The notes beneath the pieces were generated by a model. It made no database searches, was not told the DNA's origin, and saw only the letters and a program-made list of their open reading frames with translations. 37,495 nucleotides of DNA, taken from contig SXMI01000160.1 of NCBI GenBank assembly GCA_005777415.1, positions 1-37,495 on the forward strand. The letters run 5' to 3'. Within the stretch, counting starts at the first letter, position 1. Each line of letters begins with the position of its first letter. Positions 15,932-24,743 of this stretch are shown one piece after another. Position numbers and translations under genes: made by a program. The DNA comes from Actinomycetota bacterium (lineage in GTDB: Bacteria > Actinomycetota > Acidimicrobiia > Acidimicrobiales > Microtrichaceae).

Positions 15932-18109
15932 ATGCACCAACGACTCGCCGCCGCAGTCCTCCTCATCGCCGGGTTCGCGGTCGTCGCCCCGCACGGCATC
16001 GTCGACGAGGCCGGCGCCGACGCACCGGCGGAGGTCCCGCCGATGGCCTCCGCCGTCCAGCCCCGGTTCACCCAGTCCTGGTCGCAGCAGATCACGGCCG
16101 GTCAGGCCGTCAGCACCTCGTCGCCGGTCCTGGTCGACAACGGGGGTGACCCGTTCGTCGTCGCCGCCGAGGTGACCGGCCGGCTCCGGGCCTTCGACCT
16201 GGACAACGGCGCTCCACGGTCGGGCTGGTCGTCGGCGTCCACGGGGTTCGAACCGACCCGTGCCCCCCTGTCCTCGGACGGCTCGAACGTGTACGTGCCG
16301 GTCGCCCAGGACGGTCACACCCGCTACCCCCGCTACCTGAAGTTCGACGCCGCCGGCCGAAGGGTGTGGGACTCCAACCCGACGACCAACCTGCAGGGTG
16401 CGGGCTTCATGCTCTCGGGCATGACGCTCGCCCGGGTGGGCGGCCAGTGGCAGGGCTTCGCGGGGTCGTCCTCCATGCAGGTCCACTCGGTCAACGCCGC
16501 GACCGGGGCCCAGAACTGGGGCTTCTTCAACGCCGACTCGACGATGGCCACACCGGCGGTGGCCGACCTCTACGGCATCGGCACGCCGCAGGTGGTGTTC
16601 TCCTCCGACACGAGCGCTTCCGGTGTGCCCGGTGATCGCAACGGCGGGATCCTCCGGGTTCTGACCGCCGACGGCAAGCAGGTGTGCAGCGCGACGCAGT
16701 TCGCGAACGGCGACACCTACCGGGTGTCGGGGTACAACAACTCGACCCCGGCGATCGCCCAGGTCGACGGTCGGCCGGTGATCGCGTTCGGTTCCACCGG
16801 GCCGGTGCAGTTCGGCGGGGGAGCCAACCAGGTGCTCGGCTACGACGCCGCGTGCCGGCCGCTCTGGGCGTCGCCGGCACTGGCCGGCCACGTCGACACG
16901 GCGGTGTCGTTCGCCGACCTGACCGGTGGCGGCCGTCCCAGTGTGCTGGCCGTCGTCGGGGTCGCCGACGGTGGGACCACCTACCCGAGGGTCTATGCAC
17001 TGGACCCGTCGACCGGCGCGATCCAGCGGGACTCGGGGACGTCGTTGCGTTCCTACGGTGCGCTCATCGCCTTCACGACCGGCACGTCGATCACGACGGC
17101 CGACGTCGACGGCGACGGTGGTCAGGACCTGTTCGTCCCCGCCCGTCAAGGGGGCCTGGTGGTGCTCGACGGCTCCACCTTCGGCGTGATCACGACGATC
17201 CCCACCGACGTCGTGCTCCAGAACACCCCGATCGTGACGGCCACGCCGACCGGTGTGCGCGTCACCGTCGCCGGGTACAACGGGCTGGGTTCCCGGGTCA
17301 GCTCCTACGTGTCCAACACGGGGTCGCTCGGCCAGCGCGGCTGGCACCACTTCGGGTCGAACCCGCAGTTGACCGGAGTGCTGGGGTCGGTGAGCGGCCC
17401 GCAACGGGACCTGCTCGAGGGCCAGACGCTCGCCGGCGGCGGCTCGCTCGCCCATGCGGGTGCGACGCTGGTCATGCAGACCGACGGCAACCTGGTCGCA
17501 CGGGCTCCCGGCGGGGCCGTCCGCTGGGCCAGCGGGACCAACGTGCCGGGATCCCGCATGGTGCTGGGCGTCGACGGCGACATCGAGATCTGGTCCCCGG
17601 GGAACGTCAGGCTCTGGCGGTCCGGTGTGGGTCTGGGCGGCGTGGAACGGCTGGTGCTGGACGCCGATGGTTCGTTCCGGGTGGTCTCCGGCTACTGGGG
17701 GCCCGGACGGCAGCTGTCGCAGTACACGACGATCTGGGTCTCGAACGGTGCGCAGCCGATCGTCGACGGGCTCTGGTACGGCCAGGTGCTCCCGGCGGGC
17801 CGCGCCCTGTTCTCGGCCGACCGCAGCCACGAGCTGCTCATGCAGACCGACGGCAACCTGGTGCTGTACCGGCGCCGCGACTCCCGCGTGGTGTGGACCT
17901 CCGGGACACTGCATCCGTCGGGCCGGGCCGAACTGGCGATGGGTCAGTTCGGCGAGCTCGTCGTCCGGGTACCGGGCGGGCCGATGCTCCGGGACTTCGG
18001 CACCGGGTTCAAGGGGGCGGATCGTCTGACGGTCCGCAACGACGGCCGGTTGACGGTCACCTCGCCGTACGGTCCGACCCTGTGGGAGTCGGCGCCGCGG
18101 GTGAAGTGA
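15932..18109 (+). CDS. Secreted PQQ/FG-GAP-like beta-propeller protein with C-terminal bulb-type (B-)lectin domain
   Basis: Signal peptide MHQRLAAAVLLIAGFAVVAPHG; propeller-like repeats (ADVDGDGGQDLFVPARQGGLVVLDG); two lectin QxDGNLV motifs (LVMQTDGNLVARAPGGAVRWASGT, LLMQTDGNLVLYRRRDSRVVWTSGT). Confidence 0.85.
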   Translation: MHQRLAAAVLLIAGFAVVAPHGIVDEAGADAPAEVPPMASAVQPRFTQSWSQQITAGQAVSTSSPVLVDNGGDPFVVAAEVTGRLRAFDLDNGAPRSGWSSASTGFEPTRAPLSSDGSNVYVPVAQDGHTRYPRYLKFDAAGRRVWDSNPTTNLQGAGFMLSGMTLARVGGQWQGFAGSSSMQVHSVNAATGAQNWGFFNADSTMATPAVADLYGIGTPQVVFSSDTSASGVPGDRNGGILRVLTADGKQVCSATQFANGDTYRVSGYNNSTPAIAQVDGRPVIAFGSTGPVQFGGGANQVLGYDAACRPLWASPALAGHVDTAVSFADLTGGGRPSVLAVVGVADGGTTYPRVYALDPSTGAIQRDSGTSLRSYGALIAFTTGTSITTADVDGDGGQDLFVPARQGGLVVLDGSTFGVITTIPTDVVLQNTPIVTATPTGVRVTVAGYNGLGSRVSSYVSNTGSLGQRGWHHFGSNPQLTGVLGSVSGPQRDLLEGQTLAGGGSLAHAGATLVMQTDGNLVARAPGGAVRWASGTNVPGSRMVLGVDGDIEIWSPGNVRLWRSGVGLGGVERLVLDADGSFRVVSGYWGPGRQLSQYTTIWVSNGAQPIVDGLWYGQVLPAGRALFSADRSHELLMQTDGNLVLYRRRDSRVVWTSGTLHPSGRAELAMGQFGELVVRVPGGPMLRDFGTGFKGADRLTVRNDGRLTVTSPYGPTLWESAPRVK

Positions 18110-18131
18110 CCGGCACCCGCCGCTGCACGTC

Positions 18132-18770
18132 TCAGCAGTCGGGGTCCTGCAGGAATCGGTCCTCGTCGCAGAACCCGTCGGGCGGATCCGAGTTCAGGTC
18201 GTCGGGGTCGAAGCTGCCGGAGCAGTCGGGGTCCTGGAGGTACCGACCCTGATCGCAGAACCCGTCGGAGGGGTCCGAGTTGATCTCCGAGAGGTCGCCC
18301 GAGGAGTCGGCCAGGACGAACACCGCCAGCACGAAGGCGATCGAGGCCAGGATCGCCAGGGCGCCGGTGACGATGCCGCCGATGGCGAGTCCGCGACCGC
18401 CCCGGTCGGGCTGCTTGGCGGCCGTGCTGAGGCCCACGAGACCGAGTACGACGGCTGCGATCCCGACCAGGGCTCCCAGTCCGCACAACCAGAAGGTCGC
18501 CAGACCGACGATCCCGCAGACCAGCGAGCCGATCGCGAGGCCGTTCGACCCGGCCGACGGGCTCGGAGGAGCGGGTGGCGGCGCGTACCCACCGGGCGGG
18601 GGAGCGAAGGACCCGGGCGGGCCGGGTGGGGGTGGCGTGAAGCCGCCGGGTGGGGGTGTGGTCGGTGGGCCGGGTGGGGGTGTGGTCGGCGGGCCGGGTG
18701 GGGGTGCGGTCGGTGGGCCGGCGGGAAGGGTCGGGTCGTCGCGGCCGGGGATGGGTGGCAGGTCGGTCAC
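18132..18770 (-). CDS. DUF4190-type membrane protein with Pro-rich N-terminus and duplicated Cys motif at C-terminus
   Basis: PPPGPPTTPPPGPPTTPPPG N-terminus; two TM segments (GLAIGSLVCGIVGLATFWL..., LAIGGIVTGALAILASIAFVLAV); C-terminal 20-aa repeat ending LQDPDC twice. Confidence 0.82.
   Translation of the reverse strand: MTDLPPIPGRDDPTLPAGPPTAPPPGPPTTPPPGPPTTPPPGGFTPPPPGPPGSFAPPPGGYAPPPAPPSPSAGSNGLAIGSLVCGIVGLATFWLCGLGALVGIAAVVLGLVGLSTAAKQPDRGGRGLAIGGIVTGALAILASIAFVLAVFVLADSSGDLSEINSDPSDGFCDQGRYLQDPDCSGSFDPDDLNSDPPDGFCDEDRFLQDPDC
18135..18281 (-). repeat. Two 60-bp coding repeats (20 aa, NSDPxDGFCDxxRxLQDPDC) separated by 27 bp
   Basis: Copy 1 at 18135-18194 (NSDPPDGFCDEDRFLQDPDC), copy 2 at 18222-18281 (NSDPSDGFCDQGRYLQDPDC). 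Confidence 0.9.
18646..18717. repeat. Three tandem 24-bp units (ccgggtgggggtgTggtcggYggg) encoding Pro-rich repeats
   Basis: Units at 18646-18669, 18670-18693 and 18694-18717, near identical. Confidence 0.9.
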
Positions 18771-18922
18771 GTCATCACCTCTGGATCCCGGGCCGCCCGG
18801 CCCGATGGCCTGAGCGTAGGCCCGCTGTCGGGGGTGCTGCGGTAGTCGGGCGCGTCGACCGTGGTCGCCTGTCTAGGGTGGCCACGCCGCTGCAGCGCGC
18901 AGTCGGGATCAGGAGGTCCGTC

Positions 18923-19489
18923 GTGCCGTTCGACGAGTTCGACAAGCTGGGGCCGCTCCGGGGCCTCGTGGGGACCTGGGAGGGCGAGGGTGGAGTGGAC
19001 TTCTCGTTCCACCACGCCGAGCAGGAATCAGCCGAGACCGTGTACCGGGAGCGCCTGACGTTCAGCCCGTTCGGCCCGGTGGACAACGGCGACCAGCACC
19101 TCTACGGATTGGACTACCGCATGGCGGCCTGGCGTGGCGACGAGGAGGACCCGTTCCACACCGAGATCGGCTACTGGCTCTGGTGTGCGGACTCCGGCAC
19201 GGTCATGCGGGGGTTCATGGTGCCCCGGGGGACGGTGGTCCTGGCGGCCGCGACCACGTCGGCCGACAGTCGGGAGTTCACGCTGCGGGCCGAGGCCGGC
19301 GATCCGGTCTACGGGATCATCGAGAACCGGTACCTGTCGCAGCGCGCGTCGACGGTCTCGTACGAGTGCACGGTGCGCATCGGTGACGACGAGTTCTCCT
19401 ACGACGAGGACACCGTCCTCCGGATGGCCGAGTTCGACGACCTGTTCCACCACACCGACCGCAACGTCCTGCGTCGAGTGGATGCCTGA
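18923..19489 (+). CDS. FABP/nitrobindin-like (THAP4-type heme-binding) beta-barrel protein
   Basis: LGPLRGLVGTWEGEGGVDF...Y.E...F.PFGPVDNGDQHLYGLDY...FHTEIGYWLW. GGAGG-like RBS upstream of GTG 18923. Confidence 0.8.
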   Translation: MPFDEFDKLGPLRGLVGTWEGEGGVDFSFHHAEQESAETVYRERLTFSPFGPVDNGDQHLYGLDYRMAAWRGDEEDPFHTEIGYWLWCADSGTVMRGFMVPRGTVVLAAATTSADSREFTLRAEAGDPVYGIIENRYLSQRASTVSYECTVRIGDDEFSYDEDTVLRMAEFDDLFHHTDRNVLRRVDA

Positions 19490-19543
19490 TCGCTCCGTCC
19501 CGCCGCTCCAGCCGGTCCCAGTCGGGGTGACTTCGCCAGAAAC

Positions 19544-19557
19544 TGGAACCTGTTCTA
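19544..19557 (+). promoter_or_regulatory. KstR-type operator TGGAACCTGTTCTA
   Basis: Matches TNNAACNNGTTNNA. Overlaps a putative -10 (TAGTCT 19556-19561) upstream of the DUF35/thiolase operon. Confidence 0.72.
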
Positions 19558-19561
19558 GTCT

Positions 19562-20068
19562 GTGCCCGCAGGCCGGACCTCGGGGGTGACAGTGGCTGCA
19601 GACGAGATGGACGGCGCCGACAGCAGCGAGTTGCTGCGGGCGCCACTGGTGATCGAGTACCCGTTCAACCGCACGACGGGGCCGGTCGTGGGCGCGTTCG
19701 TCACGGCGCTGCGCAACCGCACGGTGCTGGGGATCCGCGACACCAGCGGGCGGGTGGTGTGTCCGCCGGTCGAGTACGACCCCCGAACCGGGGCGCCGCT
19801 CGAGGAGCTCGTCGAGGTGGGCGACGCCGGCGAGATCACCTCGTGGAGCTGGGTGCCCGAGGTGCGCGAGGGCCAGCCGCTGCAGACGCCGCACGCGCTC
19901 GCGCTGATCCGGCTCGATGGGGCGGACACCTCGCTGCTCCACGTGGTGGATGCTCCCGGCCCGGATTCGGTCGCCACCGGGGCGAGGGTGCGGATCCGGT
20001 GGGCCGATGAGCCCACGGGGGCGATCACCGACATCGAGTGCTTCGAACTGGACGGAGGAGCATCGTGA
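19562..20068 (+). CDS. OB-fold DUF35-type protein (first of pair)
   Basis: EYPFNRTTGPVVGAFVTALRNRTVLGIRDTSGRVVCPPVEYDPRTG...GEITSWSWV...LALIRLDGADTSLLHVV. Start may be 19586, 19592 or 19607. Confidence 0.78.
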   Translation: MPAGRTSGVTVAADEMDGADSSELLRAPLVIEYPFNRTTGPVVGAFVTALRNRTVLGIRDTSGRVVCPPVEYDPRTGAPLEELVEVGDAGEITSWSWVPEVREGQPLQTPHALALIRLDGADTSLLHVVDAPGPDSVATGARVRIRWADEPTGAITDIECFELDGGAS

Positions 20069-20643
20069 GCATCGATCCGAGCGAGGACCGCAGCGTCTCG
20101 ACGCTGCCCGAGGGTCTCTGGACCCAGCCGGTGCCGAGCGTGCCGGTCGACCTGGGCGACGATCCCGTCCAGCGTCAGGTCGTCCCGGCCTCCATGCGTT
20201 ACGACTACTCGCCCGGGCTCGCCACCTCGCGGTTCCTGCGGGGGCTCGCCGAGAAGCGGATCCTGGGCGAGCGCTGCCCGGAGACGGGTGAGGTGTACGT
20301 GCCACCACGGGGTGTCTCACCGGTGTCGGGCCTGCGGACCACCGAGCAGGTCGAGGTGGGACCGAAGGCGACGATCACCTCGTTCTGCGTGGTCCACATC
20401 GGTTTCGGTGTGAATGCGCCCCCCACGCCGTTCGTCTCGGCGCTCTTCCTCCCCGACGGTGCGGCGGTGTCCCTCTACGGGACCATGGGCGAGATCGCCC
20501 ACGACGAGGTCCGCATCGGGATGCGTGTCGAGCCGGTCTGGGTCGACGATGCGGACCTGACCACGAGCATGGAGAACATCCGCTACTGGCGGCCGATCGA
20601 CGAGCCGGACGTGCCCGCCGAGCAGCTGAAGGGACACATGTGA
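20065..20643 (+). CDS. OB-fold DUF35-type protein (second of pair)
   Basis: FLRGLAEKRILGERCPETGEVYVPPRGVSPVSGLRTTEQVEVGPKATITSFCVVHI...FVSALFLPDGA. 4-bp overlap with upstream gene. Confidence 0.8.
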   Translation: MSIDPSEDRSVSTLPEGLWTQPVPSVPVDLGDDPVQRQVVPASMRYDYSPGLATSRFLRGLAEKRILGERCPETGEVYVPPRGVSPVSGLRTTEQVEVGPKATITSFCVVHIGFGVNAPPTPFVSALFLPDGAAVSLYGTMGEIAHDEVRIGMRVEPVWVDDADLTTSMENIRYWRPIDEPDVPAEQLKGHM

Positions 20644-21698
20644 TGCGGGACGTCGCCATCGTCAGCGTGGCCCAGAGCCGGCACCGCCGGGCGGCCACCG
20701 AGCTCAACGAGGTCGAGATGATCCAGCCGGTGATCCGGCAGGCCCTCGACCAGATCGGTGCGTCCATCGCGGACATCGGCTTCACCTGCTCGGGCAGCTC
20801 GGACTACCTCGCCGGACAGGCGTTCAGCTTCGTGATGACGCTGGACGCGGTCGGCGCCTGGCCACCGATCATGGAGAGCCACGTCGAGATGGACGGCGCC
20901 TGGGCGCTGTACGAGGCCTGGCTGAAGATCCAGACGGGTGCTGCCGACACGGCGCTGGTCTACAGCTACTCCAAGGCGTCGCCGGGCGACCTGCCCCGGG
21001 TGATGAGCCGGATGCTCGACCCGTACTACGTGGGGCCGCTGTGGCCGGACTCGGTGGCGTACGCCGGCCTGCAGGCCCGGGCGATGCTCGACGCCGGTGC
21101 GATCACCGAACGGCAGATGGCCGAGGTCGCCCACCGCAACCGTGAGGCCGCCCGTTCCAACCCCCACGCCCAGGTCGTCGGCTCGGCGTCGGTGGACGAG
21201 CTGCTCGCGGCGCCGATGCTGTCGGACCCCTTGCGGGTCCACGACTGCCCGCCCATCTCGGACGGCGGGGTGGCCGTCGTGCTGGCCGCAGGCGACCGGG
21301 CCCGGGCCTGGGTGGACCGCCCGGCCTGGATCCGCGGCATCGACCACCGGATCGACGGTCACCAGATCGGGGCGCGCGACCTGACGACGGCTCCGTCGGT
21401 GGCCATCGCCGCACAGCACGCCGGTGTGGAGGGCACCTTCGACGTCGCCGAGGTCCACGCCCCGTTCACCCACCAGGAGCAACTCGTGCTCGACGGACTC
21501 GGCCTGGATGACGGAGTGCAACTCAACCCGTCCGGTGGTGCGCTCGCCGCCAACCCGATGATGGCCGCCGGGCTGATCCGGCTCGGCGAGGTGGCCACGC
21601 GGATCCTGGATGGCTCGGTCGGGCGGGGCGTGGCCCATGCGACCGCCGGACACCTGCTCCAGCAGAACCTGGTGTGCGTCCTCGAGGGAGGAGACTGA
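20643..21698 (+). CDS. SCP2-thiolase/lipid-transfer-protein family protein (Ltp4-like)
   Basis: MRDVAIVSVAQSRHRR...FTCSGSSDYLAGQAFSF...NPSGGALAANPMMAAGL. Thiolase-fold motifs. A GTG at 20640 is an alternative start. Confidence 0.85.
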   Translation: MRDVAIVSVAQSRHRRAATELNEVEMIQPVIRQALDQIGASIADIGFTCSGSSDYLAGQAFSFVMTLDAVGAWPPIMESHVEMDGAWALYEAWLKIQTGAADTALVYSYSKASPGDLPRVMSRMLDPYYVGPLWPDSVAYAGLQARAMLDAGAITERQMAEVAHRNREAARSNPHAQVVGSASVDELLAAPMLSDPLRVHDCPPISDGGVAVVLAAGDRARAWVDRPAWIRGIDHRIDGHQIGARDLTTAPSVAIAAQHAGVEGTFDVAEVHAPFTHQEQLVLDGLGLDDGVQLNPSGGALAANPMMAAGLIRLGEVATRILDGSVGRGVAHATAGHLLQQNLVCVLEGGD

Positions 21699-22870
21699 TG
21701 GCAGGCAATCGTGTGGCCGTGGTCGGCGTCGGCCAGACCAAGTACGCAGCCGTCCGCGGAGATGTGTCCCTGCCCGGACTGCTCCGCGAGGCGGTGTTCC
21801 GGGCGCTCGACGACGCCCACCTGACGATGGCCGACATCGATGCGATCGTCGTCGGCAAGGCCCCGGACTTCTTCGAGGGCATGATGATGCCCGAGACGTA
21901 CCTGGCCGAGGCGCTCGGCGCGGTCGGCAAGCCGCTGTTCCGCGTCCACACCGCCGGGTCCGTCGGCGGGTCCACGGCGATCGTGGCGGCGTCGCACGTC
22001 CAGTCGGGGGTGCACGACCGTGTGCTCACGATCGCGTGGCAGCAGCAGTCCGTGTCCGAAGCCATGTGGGCGCTGTCCTTCCCCATCCCGTTCCAGCAAC
22101 AGCTGGTGGCTGGCGCAGGTGGTTACTTCGCCCCGTTCATCCGCGAGTACATCCGGCGCTCCAACGCCCCCGACGAGATCGGCATCCTGGTCGCACTCAA
22201 GGACCGGCTGAACGCGCTCAAGAACCCCTATGCCCACCTGCACGAACCAGACATCACCTTCGACTCCATCCGGGAGTCGTTCATGCTGTGGGAGCCGATC
22301 CGCTACTCCGAGACCTGCCCGGGTTCGGACGGAGCGATCGCCCTGGTGCTCGCGTCGGAGGACGCCGCCGAGGCCTCGGCGGCCTCGTCCGGGGTCCCGC
22401 CGGCGTGGATCCACGGCACGGCCATGCGCTCGGAGCCGGCTACGGCGTCGGGTCGCGACCAGGTGAATCCGGATGCCGGCAAGGAGTGCGCCGCCGACGT
22501 CTACGCGCAGGCTGGGATCACCGACCCGCGTCGTCAGGTCGACGTCGTCGAGATGTACGTGCCGTTCTCCTGGTACGAGCCCATGTGGCTCGAGAACCTC
22601 GGCTTCGCCCCCGAGGGTGAGGGCTGGCGGCTCACCGAGGACGGCACCACCCAGATGACCGGCGACCTGCCGGTGAACTGCTCCGGCGGTGTGCTGTCGA
22701 CCAACCCCATCGGTGCGTCCGGGATGATCCGCTTCGGCGAGGCGGCGCTGCAGGTCCGGGGCCAGGCCGGCGACCACCAGATCGATGGTGCCCGGGTGGC
22801 GGTCGGCCACGCCTACGGCGGCGCGGCGCAGTTCTACGCCATGTGGGTGGTGGGGAGCGAGAAGCCCTGA
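21698..22870 (+). CDS. SCP2-thiolase/lipid-transfer-protein family protein (Ltp3-like)
   Basis: MAGNRVAVVGVGQTKYAAVRGDVSLPGLLREAVFRALDDAHLT...HTAGSVGGST...NCSGGVLSTNPIGASGM...GHAYGGAAQFYAMWV. TGATG overlap with upstream gene. Confidence 0.88.
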   Translation: MAGNRVAVVGVGQTKYAAVRGDVSLPGLLREAVFRALDDAHLTMADIDAIVVGKAPDFFEGMMMPETYLAEALGAVGKPLFRVHTAGSVGGSTAIVAASHVQSGVHDRVLTIAWQQQSVSEAMWALSFPIPFQQQLVAGAGGYFAPFIREYIRRSNAPDEIGILVALKDRLNALKNPYAHLHEPDITFDSIRESFMLWEPIRYSETCPGSDGAIALVLASEDAAEASAASSGVPPAWIHGTAMRSEPATASGRDQVNPDAGKECAADVYAQAGITDPRRQVDVVEMYVPFSWYEPMWLENLGFAPEGEGWRLTEDGTTQMTGDLPVNCSGGVLSTNPIGASGMIRFGEAALQVRGQAGDHQIDGARVAVGHAYGGAAQFYAMWVVGSEKP

Positions 22871-23613
22871 GCTCGCTGCCCCCCGGTCCTCCGTCCGGGC
22901 CACCCGCTGGGCCGCCCGCCGGGCCGCCGACGGGACCCGGTCCGAACCAGTGGGGCGCGCCGATCCCTCAGGCGGTGCCACCGTCCCGCCCCGGTCGGGG
23001 CTTCGTCATCGCGGGTTCCGTGCTGGTGGCGCTGTCCGTGATCGTCGGTGTCGCCGGGACGGCGCTCACGGTCGGCCGGTTCGACGCCGGTCAGTTCCAG
23101 CGGGATGTGGTGGTCGACGGACCGGACTCGGCACTGCTGCCCGGCGAGCTGACCTTCACGGTCGCTGCGCCCCTCGACCGGGATCGTGATGCGTCCATGA
23201 CCGTCGGTGTGGCGATCTCCCCGACGACGGCGAGCGACCCCGATTGCTCGTTGCGCAACGACGAAGGGGACCAGGTCCCTCTCGAGGCGCCGCTCGCCGG
23301 GACCGAGTTCCTCCGGCAGGGACCGGAGGAGGTCCGAATGGTGCGTCAGGTCGACCTGGGGCCCGGGACCTACACGTTGGAGTGCACCGTGTCCGGAGAG
23401 CCCGGAGCCGGTCGCGGTGGCAGCGTCCGGGTCGGCCGGGTGTTCGGCACCGACGACGCGCTGGGCCTGATCGGACCGGCGCTGGGGTTCCTGGCGGCGG
23501 TCGGCGTCTCGGTGGTGTCGTTCCTGGTCGGCGTGGTCCTGCTCGTGGTGGGCCTGGTCCGGGGGCGACGCTCCAGTGCCTCGGTGCCGCCGCAGTCGTG
23601 GACGCAGCGCTGA
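22843..23613 (+). CDS. Membrane protein, Pro-rich N-terminus, two TM segments, unknown function
   Basis: Two hydrophobic helices (FVIAGSVLVALSVIVGVAGTAL; LIGPALGFLAAVGVSVVSFLVGVVLLVVGLV) flanking an approximately 110-aa predicted extracytoplasmic domain. Overlaps the 3' end of the thiolase gene. Confidence 0.7.
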   Translation: MGGGEREALSSLPPGPPSGPPAGPPAGPPTGPGPNQWGAPIPQAVPPSRPGRGFVIAGSVLVALSVIVGVAGTALTVGRFDAGQFQRDVVVDGPDSALLPGELTFTVAAPLDRDRDASMTVGVAISPTTASDPDCSLRNDEGDQVPLEAPLAGTEFLRQGPEEVRMVRQVDLGPGTYTLECTVSGEPGAGRGGSVRVGRVFGTDDALGLIGPALGFLAAVGVSVVSFLVGVVLLVVGLVRGRRSSASVPPQSWTQR

Positions 23614-23624
23614 GGTCGACGGGT

Positions 23625-24695
23625 TCAGTCGGCGAAGGGGTCGGTACCGAACCGGCGTGACGCCGTCTCGATGGCCTCGAACTCCCGGGTCTCCGCCGGG
23701 ACGTAGACGAGTTGGGAGTCGTCGACGGGCTCGGCGTAGAACTGGGCGGCCCACCGACGGAAGGGTGTGAACGGGCCGTCGGTGTCGGCCAGCGCCGGTC
23801 GGGCGAGGAACGCCTTGTTCTGCCAGATGGGTGTGTCCTCCTGGACCTGCTTGTCGATCTCGTCGACGAATGCCTGACCGACGGTCGAGTTGACCGCGGC
23901 GTCGTCGCCGAGTTTCTTCACGGTGAACGTGAAGCGCATGTGGCAACGGTTGCGGGTGAGCGGCGTGTTGCAACCCATGAGGACGGTGTCGACGATCCCG
24001 GAGAATCGGATGACGCTGAAGCCGGGGCCGAAGGAGTCGGCGTCGATCCGTCCGTCGACGATCCCGCGGGGGGTGGGGAACTTCTGGATCGAACGCATCT
24101 TCGTCCGGGGGCCGTCGGTCTCGTAGCTCTCCAACTCGGGCACCATCTCGGTGTGGTGGACGTAGCGGAAGTGGGCCGAGTCGACCCCGTTCTCGGCCAG
24201 GTCCTGCCACGGGGCATCGATCACGTACTCGCGGGTCTCCACCGGTGTGTAGTGCTCGGGGTCGTTGAACTCGGGGACGTCCGGGATCTCCCAAGCGGGG
24301 GCGTCGCCATGCGGGTGGTACCAGGCCAGGATGATTCCGTTGCGTTCGGTCACCGGGTAGGAGGTGACGCAGGCCTTCTTGTTGGTCCGCTCCGAGTAGG
24401 GGATCAGCGTGTTGCGGCCGTCGCCGTCGAACCGCCATCCGTGGAAGGGGCAGGCGATGTCGGTGCCGTGGACGCTCCCGCCGTAGGCGAAGTGGGCGCC
24501 GAGGTGCGGGCAGAAGGCGTCGTTGACGTGGGCGCCGCCCTCCTCGTCCCGCCAGACGACGAGCTTCCGGTCGAAGTAGTCGAGGGGGGTGATGTCCCCG
24601 GGCTTCAGGTCGGCGGACCAGCAGACCTGGAACCAGCCGAAGGGGATGGGGAACGGTGAGCGGACGATCCTGCCGGCGTCATCGGTCGTGGGCAT
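23625..24695 (-). CDS. Rieske non-heme iron oxygenase alpha subunit, KshA-like
   Basis: Rieske motif CPHLGAHFAYGG...CPFHGWRFDGDG; iron-binding region NGVDSAHFRYVHH. GGAGG RBS upstream of ATG 24695. Confidence 0.85.
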   Translation of the reverse strand: MPTTDDAGRIVRSPFPIPFGWFQVCWSADLKPGDITPLDYFDRKLVVWRDEEGGAHVNDAFCPHLGAHFAYGGSVHGTDIACPFHGWRFDGDGRNTLIPYSERTNKKACVTSYPVTERNGIILAWYHPHGDAPAWEIPDVPEFNDPEHYTPVETREYVIDAPWQDLAENGVDSAHFRYVHHTEMVPELESYETDGPRTKMRSIQKFPTPRGIVDGRIDADSFGPGFSVIRFSGIVDTVLMGCNTPLTRNRCHMRFTFTVKKLGDDAAVNSTVGQAFVDEIDKQVQEDTPIWQNKAFLARPALADTDGPFTPFRRWAAQFYAEPVDDSQLVYVPAETREFEAIETASRRFGTDPFAD

Positions 24696-24743
24696 GCGAA
24701 CCTCCGGGCGGCTGGCGGCGGCTGCCGGCCAGACCAATCGAAC

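Noticed and set aside
18646-18717. Possible CRISPR-like array
   Set aside because: Contiguous 24-bp coding tandem repeats with no unique spacers and no cas genes; explained by Pro-rich protein repeats.
22834-24438. 534-aa minus-strand ORF spanning the membrane protein and part of the Rieske gene
   Set aside because: Different frame from the Rieske protein, His/Arg/Pro-rich, no domain.
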